Source of the DNA: Streptomyces sp. NBC_00557
GTDB taxonomy: Bacteria; Actinomycetota; Actinomycetes; Streptomycetales; Streptomycetaceae
DNA length: 64,000 nucleotides
Assembly (NCBI RefSeq): GCF_036345995.1
Contig: NZ_CP107796.1
Span: 4,402,001-4,466,000 of the forward strand
Direction: 5' to 3'
The notes beneath the pieces are model-generated. The model was not told where the DNA came from. It searched no databases and saw only the letters and a program-made list of their open reading frames with translations. Every line of letters begins with the position of its first letter. Within the stretch, counting starts at the first letter, position 1. The translations under genes and the position numbers were made by a program. Of this stretch, positions 15,527-24,029 are shown piece by piece.

Positions 15527-16786
15527 ATGGACGTGAACGCGGCGGTCGCCGCAGCGGCAGCGATCGCCGGGGTGCTCACCGGCGTCATCGCCATGCTGGC
15601 GTTCCGTTGGAGCGAACGCGACCAGAAGCGACCGACCAGGACTTCCTTGCACACCGACCCCGTACTCCCGCCGGGCGTGGACACCGTGCTGTCCGTGCTC
15701 CGTTCCTCGGCCGTCGTCCTCGACGAGGCCGACGCCGTCGTCAAGGCCAGCTCCGCCGCCTACGCCCTCGGGCTGGTCCGCGGCGGCAAGCTCGCCGTCG
15801 AGCCCATGCTCCAGATGGCCAGGGACACCAGACGCGACGGCGAGATACGGCAGGTCGAGCTGGACCTGCCCCGGCGCGGCACCGGACGCGGAGAGGCCCT
15901 CGCCGTCTCCGCGCGCGTGGCCCCGCTCGGCTCCCGCCTGGTCCTGCTGCTGGTCGAGGACCTGACCGAGGCCAGGAGGATCGAGGCCGTACGACGCGAC
16001 TTCGTGGCGAACGTCAGCCATGAGCTGAAGACGCCGGTCGGCGCGCTCTCCCTCCTCTCCGAGGCCGTCATGGACGCCTCCGACGACCCCGAGGCCGTAC
16101 AGCGCTTCGCGGGCCGGATGCAGATCGAGGCGACCCGCCTGACCAACCTGGTCCAGGAGCTGATCGACCTCTCCCGGGTGCAGAACGACGACCCGCTGGA
16201 GGACGCCGAGCCCGTCCGCGTGGACGAGCTGGTCGCCGAGGCCATCGACCGCTGCCGGCACCAGGCCGGCACCAAGCAGATCACCATCGCCGCAGGGGGG
16301 ACGGCCGATCTGCACGTCTGGGGCAACCGCGGCCAGCTCGCCGCCGCCCTCGGCAACCTGGTCGAGAACGCCGTGAACTACTCCCCGGCCCGCACCCGCG
16401 TCGGCATCGCCGCCCGCAGGGTCAGTGCACCCGGCGGCGACATGATCGAGCTCGCCGTGACGGACCAGGGCATCGGCATCTCCGACAAGGACAAGGAGCG
16501 CATCTTCGAGCGCTTCTACCGCGTCGACCCCGCCCGCTCCCGGCAGACCGGAGGCACCGGGCTGGGGCTCGCGATCGTCAAGCACGTGGTCGCCTCGCAC
16601 GGCGGGGAGGTCACGGTCTGGAGCGCCGAAGGCCAGGGCTCCACGTTCACCCTCAGGCTGCCGGAGGCGGGTGCGGCCCGCGACCGCGCACAGCAGCACC
16701 CCGACCTCGACGACGATGACGAGGCCGGCGGCGCCCCCGACCCATCCCCGTACGAACCGCTTCCCGCCCCGGAGGTCCTTCCGTGA
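15527..16786 (+). CDS. phoR: phosphate-sensing histidine kinase PhoR (SenX3-like)
   Basis: Membrane sensor kinase that phosphorylates PhoP under phosphate limitation. The 419-residue protein has one N-terminal membrane helix (about residues 5-26) and a short PAS-like region. The phosphoacceptor His165 lies in FVANVSHELKTPVGALSLL. The ATPase domain follows with N box LVENAVNYSP, G1 DQGIGI and G2 GGTGLGLAIVKH. The tail is Asp/Pro-rich. GGAGG is only 1 nt from the ATG at 15527 but 7 nt from the in-frame GTG at 15533, so translation may start at that GTG. Its end overlaps phoP by 4 bp. Confidence 0.95.
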   Translation: MDVNAAVAAAAAIAGVLTGVIAMLAFRWSERDQKRPTRTSLHTDPVLPPGVDTVLSVLRSSAVVLDEADAVVKASSAAYALGLVRGGKLAVEPMLQMARDTRRDGEIRQVELDLPRRGTGRGEALAVSARVAPLGSRLVLLLVEDLTEARRIEAVRRDFVANVSHELKTPVGALSLLSEAVMDASDDPEAVQRFAGRMQIEATRLTNLVQELIDLSRVQNDDPLEDAEPVRVDELVAEAIDRCRHQAGTKQITIAAGGTADLHVWGNRGQLAAALGNLVENAVNYSPARTRVGIAARRVSAPGGDMIELAVTDQGIGISDKDKERIFERFYRVDPARSRQTGGTGLGLAIVKHVVASHGGEVTVWSAEGQGSTFTLRLPEAGAARDRAQQHPDLDDDDEAGGAPDPSPYEPLPAPEVLP

Positions 16787-17463
16787 CCCGAGTGCTCGTC
16801 GTCGAGGACGAGGAGTCCTTCTCCGACGCCCTGTCGTACATGCTCCGCAAGGAGGGCTTCGAGGTCGCCGTGGCGGCCACGGGCCCCGACGGACTCGACG
16901 AGTTCGAGCGCAACGGCGCCGACCTCGTCCTCCTCGACCTGATGCTGCCGGGCCTGCCCGGCACGGAGGTGTGCCGCCAGCTGCGCGGCCGCTCCAACGT
17001 CCCCGTGATCATGGTGACGGCCAAGGACAGCGAGATCGACAAGGTCGTCGGCCTCGAGATAGGGGCCGACGACTACGTCACCAAGCCCTTCTCCTCGCGT
17101 GAGCTGGTCGCCCGCATCCGCGCCGTGCTGCGCCGCCGCGGCGAGCCGGAGGAGGTCGCCCCGGCCGCGCTGGAGGCCGGTCCGGTCCGCATGGACGTCG
17201 ACCGCCACGTGGTCACGGTCGGCGGCTCCAAGGTCGACCTGCCGCTGAAGGAGTTCGACCTGCTGGAGATGCTCCTGCGCAACGCCGGCCGCGTCCTGAC
17301 CCGCATGCAGCTCATCGACCGTGTCTGGGGCGCCGACTACGTGGGCGACACCAAGACCCTGGACGTCCACGTCAAGCGCCTCCGCGCCAAGATCGAGCCC
17401 GACCCGGGCGCGCCGCGTTACCTGGTGACGGTCCGGGGGCTGGGATACAAGTTCGAGCCGTAA
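16783..17463 (+). CDS. phoP: response regulator PhoP (OmpR family)
   Basis: Transcription factor for the phosphate regulon, with wide effects on secondary metabolism in Streptomyces. 226 residues: receiver domain with the acidic pocket VVEDEE, phosphoacceptor Asp52 (LLDLMLPG), Thr79 and Lys101 (TKPF), then a C-terminal winged helix (LPLKEFDLLEMLLRN, then TKTLDVHVKRLRAKIE, ending VRGLGYKFEP). GTG start inside the phoR stop (GTGA, 4-bp overlap), a classic two-component operon. A terminator follows. Confidence 0.97.
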   Translation: MTRVLVVEDEESFSDALSYMLRKEGFEVAVAATGPDGLDEFERNGADLVLLDLMLPGLPGTEVCRQLRGRSNVPVIMVTAKDSEIDKVVGLEIGADDYVTKPFSSRELVARIRAVLRRRGEPEEVAPAALEAGPVRMDVDRHVVTVGGSKVDLPLKEFDLLEMLLRNAGRVLTRMQLIDRVWGADYVGDTKTLDVHVKRLRAKIEPDPGAPRYLVTVRGLGYKFEP

Positions 17464-17489
17464 ACCGACCGGACACAGCGGTACGACGA

Positions 17490-17520
17490 AGGGCGGCACC
17501 CCCTGGTGGGGTGCCGCCCT
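17490..17520 (+). terminator. terminator after phoR-phoP
   Basis: Perfect 13-bp stem AGGGCGGCACCCC (17490-17502) / GGGGTGCCGCCCT (17508-17520), 27 nt after the phoP stop; probably shared with the convergent lipoprotein gene. Confidence 0.85.
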
Positions 17521-17556
17521 CGTGCGTACGGCGTGCTCAGCGGGCCGTACCGCCGC

Positions 17557-18246
17557 TCACTGGCCGGCGGCCGACTGGGACGCGGAGTCGCTCGGGGTCG
17601 CGCCGGCGCCCGCCGTCGCGGTGTCGCTCGCGGTCGCCGACGGGGTGGCCTTGCCCTTGCCGTGCCTGGCCGGCTTGGTGCTGCCGGAGGCGGTGGCGCC
17701 CGGGGCGGGGGAGGCCGTCGCCGGGGTGGACGGGATCTGGCTCGGGCCCCACTTGTCGAAGTAGCTGGTGGCCGGCACCACGAAGGCGCGCAGGCTCACG
17801 GCGCCGGTCTTGCTGAACGTGAAGGTGATCTTCTGGGCGTTGCCGTCCTGGACCGACTCGCGTCCGCCCGGCAGCTCGGCGGAGGCGTTCCCCTTGCCGC
17901 CGAGGATCAGCGAGCCGTGCGCCGGGACGGTCAGGCTGCCGCCCTTGGCCGGGGTCAGCTTCACGGTGCCGGTGCCGCCGGCGATGGAGACGGACTGCAG
18001 GGTCTCGTTCGTGCTGCCCGTGTTGAAGAGGGTCGCGGAGATCACGGCGGGACCCGTCGACTTCAGGTCGGGCTGGGTGATGACCAGGGCGTTCTGCACC
18101 TTGATGTTGCCGACCGTGGTCGCGGCGTTGTCCGGCTTGATCTCCAGGGTCTGCGAGTTGGTGCCGGCGCCACAGGCGGCGAGCGAGGCGATCGAGAAGA
18201 CGATGGCGGAGGCGGCGAGGGCGCCGCGTCGAAGGCTGCTGCTCAC
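17557..18246 (-). CDS. DUF461-type lipoprotein
   Basis: A 229-residue predicted lipoprotein. The basic N-terminus and hydrophobic stretch end in lipobox SLAAC (Cys25). The body has an immunoglobulin-like pattern (ALVITQPDLKSTGPAVISATLFNTGSTNETLQSV, then LTVPAHGSLILGG) like DUF461 / PCu(A)C-type copper chaperone folds, but the His/Met copper ligands of PCuAC are not evident. The C-terminal 60 residues are a Ser/Thr/Ala/Pro tail suited to spanning the wall. It converges on phoP. Function in actinobacteria is unclear. Confidence 0.85.
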   Translation of the reverse strand: MSSSLRRGALAASAIVFSIASLAACGAGTNSQTLEIKPDNAATTVGNIKVQNALVITQPDLKSTGPAVISATLFNTGSTNETLQSVSIAGGTGTVKLTPAKGGSLTVPAHGSLILGGKGNASAELPGGRESVQDGNAQKITFTFSKTGAVSLRAFVVPATSYFDKWGPSQIPSTPATASPAPGATASGSTKPARHGKGKATPSATASDTATAGAGATPSDSASQSAAGQ

Positions 18247-18650
18247 GGCGGCGGCAACTCCTTGAACGCGCGGGCGGCTCCCCTTATAAAGCCGCCCTAA
18301 GGATCTGTCAGCGGCCTTAGGTTACCGAGCCGTTCCCGGCCCGCCGCACCCGACCCTCCCCGAGCGCCCCCCGACCCTCCGGCTGGGGTAGCGCGAACCC
18401 TGCGTCACTGCGGTCACAAGTGACCCTCCAGTCACTTTGCCGGGCGTCTGTCCGGCATTCACATAACCGGGCGCAAAATTTCCGTGAAGGAATGCGTGAG
18501 CCCTCGCTGGTCACCGCCGATATTGATCACGCTCCACGTTCCGGGCGGGCGTTGATCAATTCCGGAAACGGCCCGGATCCGCCTCCCGCCCCCGAACGGA
18601 GTAGCGGAAGTCGTACGCTTGGAAGCGGACAAAACGGGACGTTCATCCAC

Positions 18651-18679
18651 TTGGAGACGGCTCCCGGAGTGTGTAACGT
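18651..18679 (+). promoter_or_regulatory. candidate promoter P1 for carD
   Basis: TTGGAG at 18651-18656, 17-bp spacer, TAACGT at 18674-18679; the -10 fits the Streptomyces HrdB pattern TANNNT. Position inferred only from sequence. Confidence 0.35.
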
Positions 18680-18803
18680 ACGCGTTTCACCTCGCCCGCA
18701 GAGCCCCTCCGACCTGCGAATTCCCGGTTCGCCAGGTACCTCGCAGCACGTTCCTGTCGCAGTTGTCAAGCCCCGAGATATGCCCTGACCTGCGAAAACG
18801 CCA

Positions 18804-18832
18804 TTCAGAAGACGGCGTATCCGTGTTACCCT
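18804..18832 (+). promoter_or_regulatory. candidate promoter P2 for carD
   Basis: TTCAGA at 18804-18809, 17-bp spacer, TACCCT at 18827-18832, ending 28 bp before the carD ATG. It would give a very short leader. Confidence 0.35.
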
Positions 18833-18860
18833 GGATAGCCACGGAAGGGGTACCTGTCAC

Positions 18861-19343
18861 ATGACGTTCAAGGTTGGCGACACCGTGGTCTATCCCCATC
18901 ACGGGGCCGCGCTGATCGAGGCCATCGAAACTCGCCAGATCAAAGGCGTGGACAAGACCTACTTGGTGCTGAAGGTCGCCCAGGGTGACCTGACGGTACG
19001 TGTGCCAGCGGACAATGCTGAGTTCGTGGGCGTGCGTGATGTGGTCGGTCAGGACGGGCTGGACCGGGTCTTCGAGGTGCTGCGCGCGCCGTACGCCGAG
19101 GAGCCCACGAACTGGTCCCGTCGCTACAAGGCAAACCTGGAGAAGCTCGCCTCCGGCGATGTCATCAAGGTCGCGGAGGTCGTGCGTGACCTGTGGCGCC
19201 GCGAGCGTGAGCGAGGGCTCTCCGCCGGTGAGAAGCGCATGCTCGCCAAGGCCCGCCAGATCCTGGTGAGCGAGCTCGCTCTCGCGGAGAACACGAACGA
19301 GGACAAGGCCGAGGCCCTGCTCGACGAGGTGCTCGCCTCCTGA
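18861..19343 (+). CDS. carD: CarD family transcriptional regulator
   Basis: RNA-polymerase-binding factor that stabilises open complexes at promoters in actinobacteria. The 160-residue product starts [20 protein letters not shown], the Tudor-like RNAP-interaction domain (residues 1-60), which contacts the beta subunit. The helical C-terminal domain follows ([20 protein letters not shown], then [25 protein letters not shown]); the Trp in NWSRR is the conserved wedge into the upstream bubble fork. Length matches the family. It precedes ispD-ispF on the same strand after about 296 bp. Confidence 0.96.
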   Translation: MTFKVGDTVVYPHHGAALIEAIETRQIKGVDKTYLVLKVAQGDLTVRVPADNAEFVGVRDVVGQDGLDRVFEVLRAPYAEEPTNWSRRYKANLEKLASGDVIKVAEVVRDLWRRERERGLSAGEKRMLAKARQILVSELALAENTNEDKAEALLDEVLAS

Positions 19344-19639
19344 CGCGTCACGGCGGCGACTCTTCGCCTCCGTCAAGCTCAGTACGAACACAGTGAGATG
19401 CCGCGGTGCCCGCTGACACTGACCCTGTCGCCGGGCGCTGCGGCATGTCCGTGCCCGCACACGGGTGTTCCCGTGATGTTCCTCGTGAAACCAGTGGACC
19501 GGCCCCCCGATACTTGATGTGCCGGGCCCGGGCGGATGGCTCGACCAGGGTCACGGAAAGGGTCCGGTCAAGGCGTCGCGCCCGGCACTCCTGAAGGCCA
19601 TACCCACCTAGGTCGAGCACACAAACCTGACAGGAACCG

Positions 19640-20416
19640 ATGTCTGACGAATCGCGCCCTTCGCCCGCGCAGACCCCCGTCGCCGCCGTGATTCCCGCCG
19701 CCGGCCGGGGCGTCCGCCTCGGTCCGGGCGCCCCCAAGGCGCTGCGCGCGCTGAACGGCACGCCCATGCTCATCCACGCCGCCCGCGCGCTCGCCGCGTC
19801 CCGGCACGTCTCCCTGGTGATCGTCGTGGCCCCGCCGGACGGCGCCGCCGAGGTCAAGTCCCTGCTCGACGCGCACGCCCTGCCCGGCGGCGGCCCGAGC
19901 GGCAGCCTGGGCAGGACCGACTTCCTGGTCGTGCCCGGCGGGGACAGCCGCCAGGAATCGGTGAAGCTCGGCCTCGACGCCCTGCCCCCCGAGTACGGCG
20001 TCGTCCTCGTCCATGACGCGGCCCGCCCGCTGGTCCCGGTCGACACGGTCGACGCGGTCATCGAGGCCGTGCGCGACGGCGCCCCCGCGGTCGTCCCCGC
20101 GCTGCCCCTCGCCGACACCGTCAAGGAGGTGGAGCCCGCCACCGAGGCCGGCGCCCCCGAACCGGTCGTCGCCACCCCGGAGCGCGCCCGCCTGCGCGCC
20201 GTCCAGACACCGCAGGGCTTCGACCGGGCCACCCTGGTCCGCGCCCACGAGACGGTCACCGGCAACGTCACGGACGACGCGAGCATGGTCGAACAGCTGG
20301 GGCTGACCGTCGTGGCCGTACCCGGGCACGAGGAGGCCTTCAAGGTCACCCGCCCCCTCGACCTGGTCCTCGCCGAGGCGGTCCTGGCCCGCAGGAGGCT
20401 CAACGATGGCTTCTGA
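19640..20416 (+). CDS. ispD: 2-C-methyl-D-erythritol 4-phosphate cytidylyltransferase
   Basis: Third step of the MEP isoprenoid pathway: CTP plus MEP to CDP-ME. 258 residues. The nucleotide-binding motif [21 protein letters not shown] is at about residues 14-34. [13 protein letters not shown] and VHDAARPLV (catalytic Asp/Arg region) follow, then [13 protein letters not shown]. Length is slightly above the usual 230-240. GACAGGAACCG precedes the ATG. Its end overlaps ispF by 11 bp, giving a translationally coupled ispDF pair. Confidence 0.97.
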   Translation: MSDESRPSPAQTPVAAVIPAAGRGVRLGPGAPKALRALNGTPMLIHAARALAASRHVSLVIVVAPPDGAAEVKSLLDAHALPGGGPSGSLGRTDFLVVPGGDSRQESVKLGLDALPPEYGVVLVHDAARPLVPVDTVDAVIEAVRDGAPAVVPALPLADTVKEVEPATEAGAPEPVVATPERARLRAVQTPQGFDRATLVRAHETVTGNVTDDASMVEQLGLTVVAVPGHEEAFKVTRPLDLVLAEAVLARRRLNDGF

Positions 20417-20897
20417 GCCGCTGTTGCCGCAGGTGGGCATCGGCACCGACATCCACGCCTTCGAAGAGGGCCGCGAGCTGTGGTGCGCGGGCCTGAAGTG
20501 GGAGGGCGAGGGTCCCGGCCTGGCCGGGCACTCCGACGCGGACGTCGTCGCCCACGCCGCCTGCAACGCCCTCTTCTCCGCCGCCGGGCTCGGTGACCTG
20601 GGGCAGCACTTCGGCACCGGGCGCCCCGAGTGGTCCGGCGCCTCCGGGGTGACCCTGCTGACCGAGGCCGCCCGGATCGTCCGCGAGGCCGGCTTCACCG
20701 TCGGCAACATCGCCGTCCAGGTGGTCGGCCCCCGCCCCAGGATCGGCAAGCGCCGGGAGGAGGCCCAGAAGATCCTCTCCGAGGCCGCCGGCGCGCCCGT
20801 CTCCGTCTCCGGCGCCACCACGGACGGCCTCGGCTTCCCGGGCCGCGAGGAGGGGCTGATGGCCATCGCGACGGCACTGGTGGTGCGCACGGGCTGA
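20406..20897 (+). CDS. ispF: 2-C-methyl-D-erythritol 2,4-cyclodiphosphate synthase
   Basis: Fifth MEP-pathway step, forming ME-cPP from CDP-ME 2-phosphate. 163 residues. Zinc ligands are in [11 protein letters not shown] (Asp, His) and [13 protein letters not shown] (His). Downstream features are [11 protein letters not shown], the conserved Lys of [10 protein letters not shown] and the CMP-binding [17 protein letters not shown]. The start lies inside the end of ispD. Trimeric family of about 160 residues, so full length. Confidence 0.97.
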   Translation: MASEPLLPQVGIGTDIHAFEEGRELWCAGLKWEGEGPGLAGHSDADVVAHAACNALFSAAGLGDLGQHFGTGRPEWSGASGVTLLTEAARIVREAGFTVGNIAVQVVGPRPRIGKRREEAQKILSEAAGAPVSVSGATTDGLGFPGREEGLMAIATALVVRTG

Positions 20898-20983
20898 GGA
20901 CGGCCGCCGTGGTGCGGGTGAGCCGGGGGCGTGCGAGGGTACCCTCACGACCATCAGTGATCCCTGGACTCCGGAGGGTGCCC

Positions 20984-21388
20984 ATGTCCGCCGTACTGTC
21001 CGACCAGCTCAAGTCCGTGCTCGACGGCAAGGTGTTCATCGTCGTCGGCACCGTCCAGCCCGACGGCAGCCCCCAGCTGTCCCCGGTCTGGGTGAAGCGC
21101 GACGGCGACGACCTCCTGTTCTCCACCACGGTCGACCGCCGCAAGTACCTCAACCTGGACCGCGACCCCCGCGTCACCGTCGCCGTCCTCAACCCCGAGC
21201 AGCCGTACGAGTACGCCGAGATCCGCGGCACCGCCGAGCTGACGACCGACGGCGGGCCGCAGCTCATCGACGAACTGAGCATGAAGTACACCGGCAAGAA
21301 GTACGCGGAGTTCAACCCCGAGGCGGCCAAGGACGCCCAGCGGGTGGTCGTCCGCATCAAGCCGCGGAAGGTCGTCGGGCGGCTCTGA
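20984..21388 (+). CDS. PPOX-class (F420/flavin) split-barrel oxidoreductase
   Basis: A 134-residue split beta-barrel protein of the pyridoxamine-phosphate-oxidase-like superfamily. It shows GKVFIVVGTVQPDGSPQLSPVWVKRDGDDLLFSTTVDRRKYLNLDRDPRVTV, a pattern of actinobacterial F420-dependent oxidoreductases/reductases (FDOR). F420 versus FMN binding cannot be settled by eye. GGAGGGTGCCC precedes the ATG. It stands alone between ispF and cysS on the same strand. Confidence 0.88.
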   Translation: MSAVLSDQLKSVLDGKVFIVVGTVQPDGSPQLSPVWVKRDGDDLLFSTTVDRRKYLNLDRDPRVTVAVLNPEQPYEYAEIRGTAELTTDGGPQLIDELSMKYTGKKYAEFNPEAAKDAQRVVVRIKPRKVVGRL

Positions 21389-21446
21389 GCCCGACATCGC
21401 GGGGAAGAGGCGTGAGGCACCCTGTCGCGCCCACTACCCTGGAGTG

Positions 21447-22847
21447 GTGACTATTCGCCTGTACGACACCAGCGCCCGGCAGATCCGTGACTTCACCCCG
21501 CTCAAGCCGGGCTGTGTCTCGATCTACCTCTGTGGCGCCACCGTGCAGGCGGCACCGCACATCGGGCACATCCGGTCGGGGCTGAACTTCGACATCATGC
21601 GCCGGTGGTTCGAGTACCGCGGCTATGAGGTGACGTTCATCAGGAACGTCACCGACATCGACGACAAGATCATCGCGAAGGCCCACGAGCAGGGCCGCCC
21701 GTGGTGGTCCATCGGGTACGCGAACGAGCGCGCCTTCGACGAGGGCTACACCGCTCTGGGCTGCCTGCCGCCGACCTACGAGCCGCGGGCCACCGGCCAC
21801 ATCACCGAGATGGTCGAGATGATGCAGCGCCTGATCGAGCGCGGGCACGCCTACGCGGCCGACGGCAACGTGTACTTCGACGTGCGGTCCTTCCCGCAGT
21901 ACCTCCAGCTCTCCCGGCAGGAGCTGGACAACCTGCTCCAGCCCTCCGGCGAGGGCGAGACGGGCAAGCGGGACCCGCGGGACTTCGCGCTGTGGAAGGC
22001 GGCCAAGCCCGGTGAGCCGACCTGGCCGACGCCGTGGGGCGAGGGCCGCCCGGGCTGGCACCTGGAGTGCTCGGCGATGGCGCACAAGTACCTGGGCTCC
22101 GCGTTCGACATCCACGGCGGCGGCCTGGACCTGATCTTCCCGCACCACGAGAACGAGATCGCCCAGGCCAAGGCCTACGGCGACGACTTCGCCCGGTACT
22201 GGGTGCACAACGCCTGGGTCACCATGGCCGGCGACAAGATGTCCAAGTCGCTCGGCAACAGCGTCCTCGTGTCCGAGATGGTCAAGCAGTGGCGGCCCAT
22301 CGTGCTGCGCTACTACCTGGGCACCCCGCACTACCGCTCGATGATCGAGTACAGCGAGGAGTCGCTGCGCGAGGCCGAGGCGGCGTTCGCGCGGATCGAG
22401 GGCTTCGTGCAGCGCGTGACCGAACTCGCCGGGAAGACCGTGGAGCCGGCCGCCGAGGTGCCGCCCGCGTTCGCCGAGGCGATGGACGACGACCTGGGCG
22501 TGCCGCAGGCCCTCGCGGTCGTGCACACCACCGTCCGGCAGGGCAACAGCGCGCTGGCCGCCGACGACAAGGAGGCCGCCGTGGCCCGCCTGGCCGAGGT
22601 GCGGGCCATGCTCGGCGTCCTCGGTCTCGACCCGCTCGACGAGCACTGGGCGGGCGAGTCGGAGCAGGGCGAGGACCTGCACGGCGTGGTCGACAGCCTG
22701 GTCCGGCTCGTCCTGGAGCAGCGCGAGTCCGCCCGCGCCCGCAAGGACTGGGCCACCGCCGACGCCATCCGCGACCAGCTCAACCAGTCGGGCCTGGTCA
22801 TCGAGGACAGCCCGCAGGGCCCCCGCTGGACCCTCGGGGCCCGGTAG
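21447..22847 (+). CDS. cysS: cysteinyl-tRNA synthetase
   Basis: Charges tRNA-Cys in the cytosol. 466 residues, class Ia. Zinc ligand Cys29 is in YLCGATVQ, the HIGH signature is at residues 38-41 (PHIGHIRSGL), the second zinc cluster is ECSAMAHKYLG...FPHHENEIAQ, and KMSKSLGN lies at about 263-270. The C-terminal helical anticodon domain ends WTLGAR. GTG 21447 is chosen over the adjacent GTG 21444 because it gives the family N-terminus TIRLYDTSAR and better spacing to GGAG. MshC, the mycothiol paralogue, is a different gene; this one has the full CysRS C-terminus. Confidence 0.97.
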   Translation: MTIRLYDTSARQIRDFTPLKPGCVSIYLCGATVQAAPHIGHIRSGLNFDIMRRWFEYRGYEVTFIRNVTDIDDKIIAKAHEQGRPWWSIGYANERAFDEGYTALGCLPPTYEPRATGHITEMVEMMQRLIERGHAYAADGNVYFDVRSFPQYLQLSRQELDNLLQPSGEGETGKRDPRDFALWKAAKPGEPTWPTPWGEGRPGWHLECSAMAHKYLGSAFDIHGGGLDLIFPHHENEIAQAKAYGDDFARYWVHNAWVTMAGDKMSKSLGNSVLVSEMVKQWRPIVLRYYLGTPHYRSMIEYSEESLREAEAAFARIEGFVQRVTELAGKTVEPAAEVPPAFAEAMDDDLGVPQALAVVHTTVRQGNSALAADDKEAAVARLAEVRAMLGVLGLDPLDEHWAGESEQGEDLHGVVDSLVRLVLEQRESARARKDWATADAIRDQLNQSGLVIEDSPQGPRWTLGAR

Positions 22848-22959
22848 CCCGAGCCTTGATCGATTGTGCTGCCCGGCCCCCCGGGCGGCACACTGCACAG
22901 ACGTCACAGACGTACGCACACTCGTTTCCGCAGAGATTTCCGTAGAGAACAGGTAGGTC

Positions 22960-23901
22960 ATGGCCGCGAACAACCGCCGCATGTCCGGCAAGAAGGGCGC
23001 GCAGGTCGGCAGCGGCGGCAAGCGGCGCCGGGGCCTCGAGGGGAAGGGCCCGACCCCGCCCGCCGAGATGCGCAAGGGCCACGCCAAGCAGCGCGCCGCC
23101 GCGGCCAAGGCCCGCCGCGCCCAGGGCCGCGCGCCGCAGCGCCGGGGCGGCGGCAAGTCGGCCTCCGAGCTGGTCGTCGGCCGCAACCCGGTGGTCGAGG
23201 CGCTGCGCGAGGGCGTCCCCGCCTCCACGCTCTACGTCCAGCAGTTCATCGACAACGACGAGCGGGTCCGCGAGGCCCTCCAGCTCGCCGCCGAGCGCGG
23301 CAACATCAACCTGATGGAGGCCCCGCGCCCCGAGCTGGACCGCATGACCAACGGCCTCAACCACCAGGGCCTGGTCCTGCAGGTCCCGCCGTACGAGTAC
23401 GCGCACCCCGAGGACCTGCTCGACGCGGCGGCCGACGAGGGCGAGGACCCGCTGATCGTCGCCCTCGACGGCGTCACCGACCCGCGCAACCTCGGCGCGG
23501 TCGTCCGCTCCGTCTCCGCCTTCGGGGGCCACGGCGTCGTGGTGCCCGAGCGCCGCTCGGCCGGCATGACCGCCGGCGCCTGGAAGACCTCCGCCGGCAC
23601 CGCCGCCCGCACCCCGGTGGCCCGCGCCACCAACCTCACGCGCGCCCTGGAGTCGTACAAGAAGGCCGGACTCACGGTCGTCGGGCTCGCCGCCGACGGC
23701 GAGGTCGAACTCGGCGATCTGGAAGCCCTCGACGGCCCGGTCGTCATCGTGGTCGGCAGCGAGGGCAAGGGCCTGTCCCGCCTGGTCGGCGAGACCTGCG
23801 ACTTCCGGGTGCGCATCCCGATGCCGGGCGGCGCGGAGTCCCTCAACGCCGGTGTCGCGGCGGGCGTCGTCCTCTACGAAGCGGCACGCCGCCGGAGCTG
23901 A
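22960..23901 (+). CDS. rlmB: 23S rRNA (guanosine-2'-O-)-methyltransferase RlmB
   Basis: SPOUT-class methyltransferase that modifies G2251 (E. coli numbering) of 23S rRNA. 313 residues. A very basic, disordered N-terminal extension covers about residues 1-65. The L30e-like substrate-binding domain is [17 protein letters not shown]. The trefoil-knot motifs are [25 protein letters not shown] and [21 protein letters not shown]. Length exceeds the E. coli enzyme (243) because of the extension, which is normal for actinobacteria. It follows cysS by 112 bp, a common cysS-rlmB arrangement. Confidence 0.95.
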   Translation: MAANNRRMSGKKGAQVGSGGKRRRGLEGKGPTPPAEMRKGHAKQRAAAAKARRAQGRAPQRRGGGKSASELVVGRNPVVEALREGVPASTLYVQQFIDNDERVREALQLAAERGNINLMEAPRPELDRMTNGLNHQGLVLQVPPYEYAHPEDLLDAAADEGEDPLIVALDGVTDPRNLGAVVRSVSAFGGHGVVVPERRSAGMTAGAWKTSAGTAARTPVARATNLTRALESYKKAGLTVVGLAADGEVELGDLEALDGPVVIVVGSEGKGLSRLVGETCDFRVRIPMPGGAESLNAGVAAGVVLYEAARRRS

Positions 23902-24029
23902 ACACCCGTCCGACACCTCACCCGTGCGGGGTAATTTCGGCGTCCATATGGCGCTAGGGCCGAGTTTGACGGGGTCCGGACACATCCGCCCGGTCAGAAC
24001 AGTGTCCTAACTCCACGTCACTCGGTTAG

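Larger units (their letters stand above)
18247..18860. other. 614-bp intergenic region upstream of carD
   Basis: Contains the divergent promoters of the lipoprotein gene and carD. Short open frames exist but lack ribosome-binding sites and family signatures. Two candidate vegetative promoters for carD are listed separately. Confidence 0.5.

Noticed and set aside
18317-18864. Short frames between the lipoprotein gene and carD
   Set aside because: No ribosome-binding sites and non-coding codon pattern; the region is better explained as promoters.
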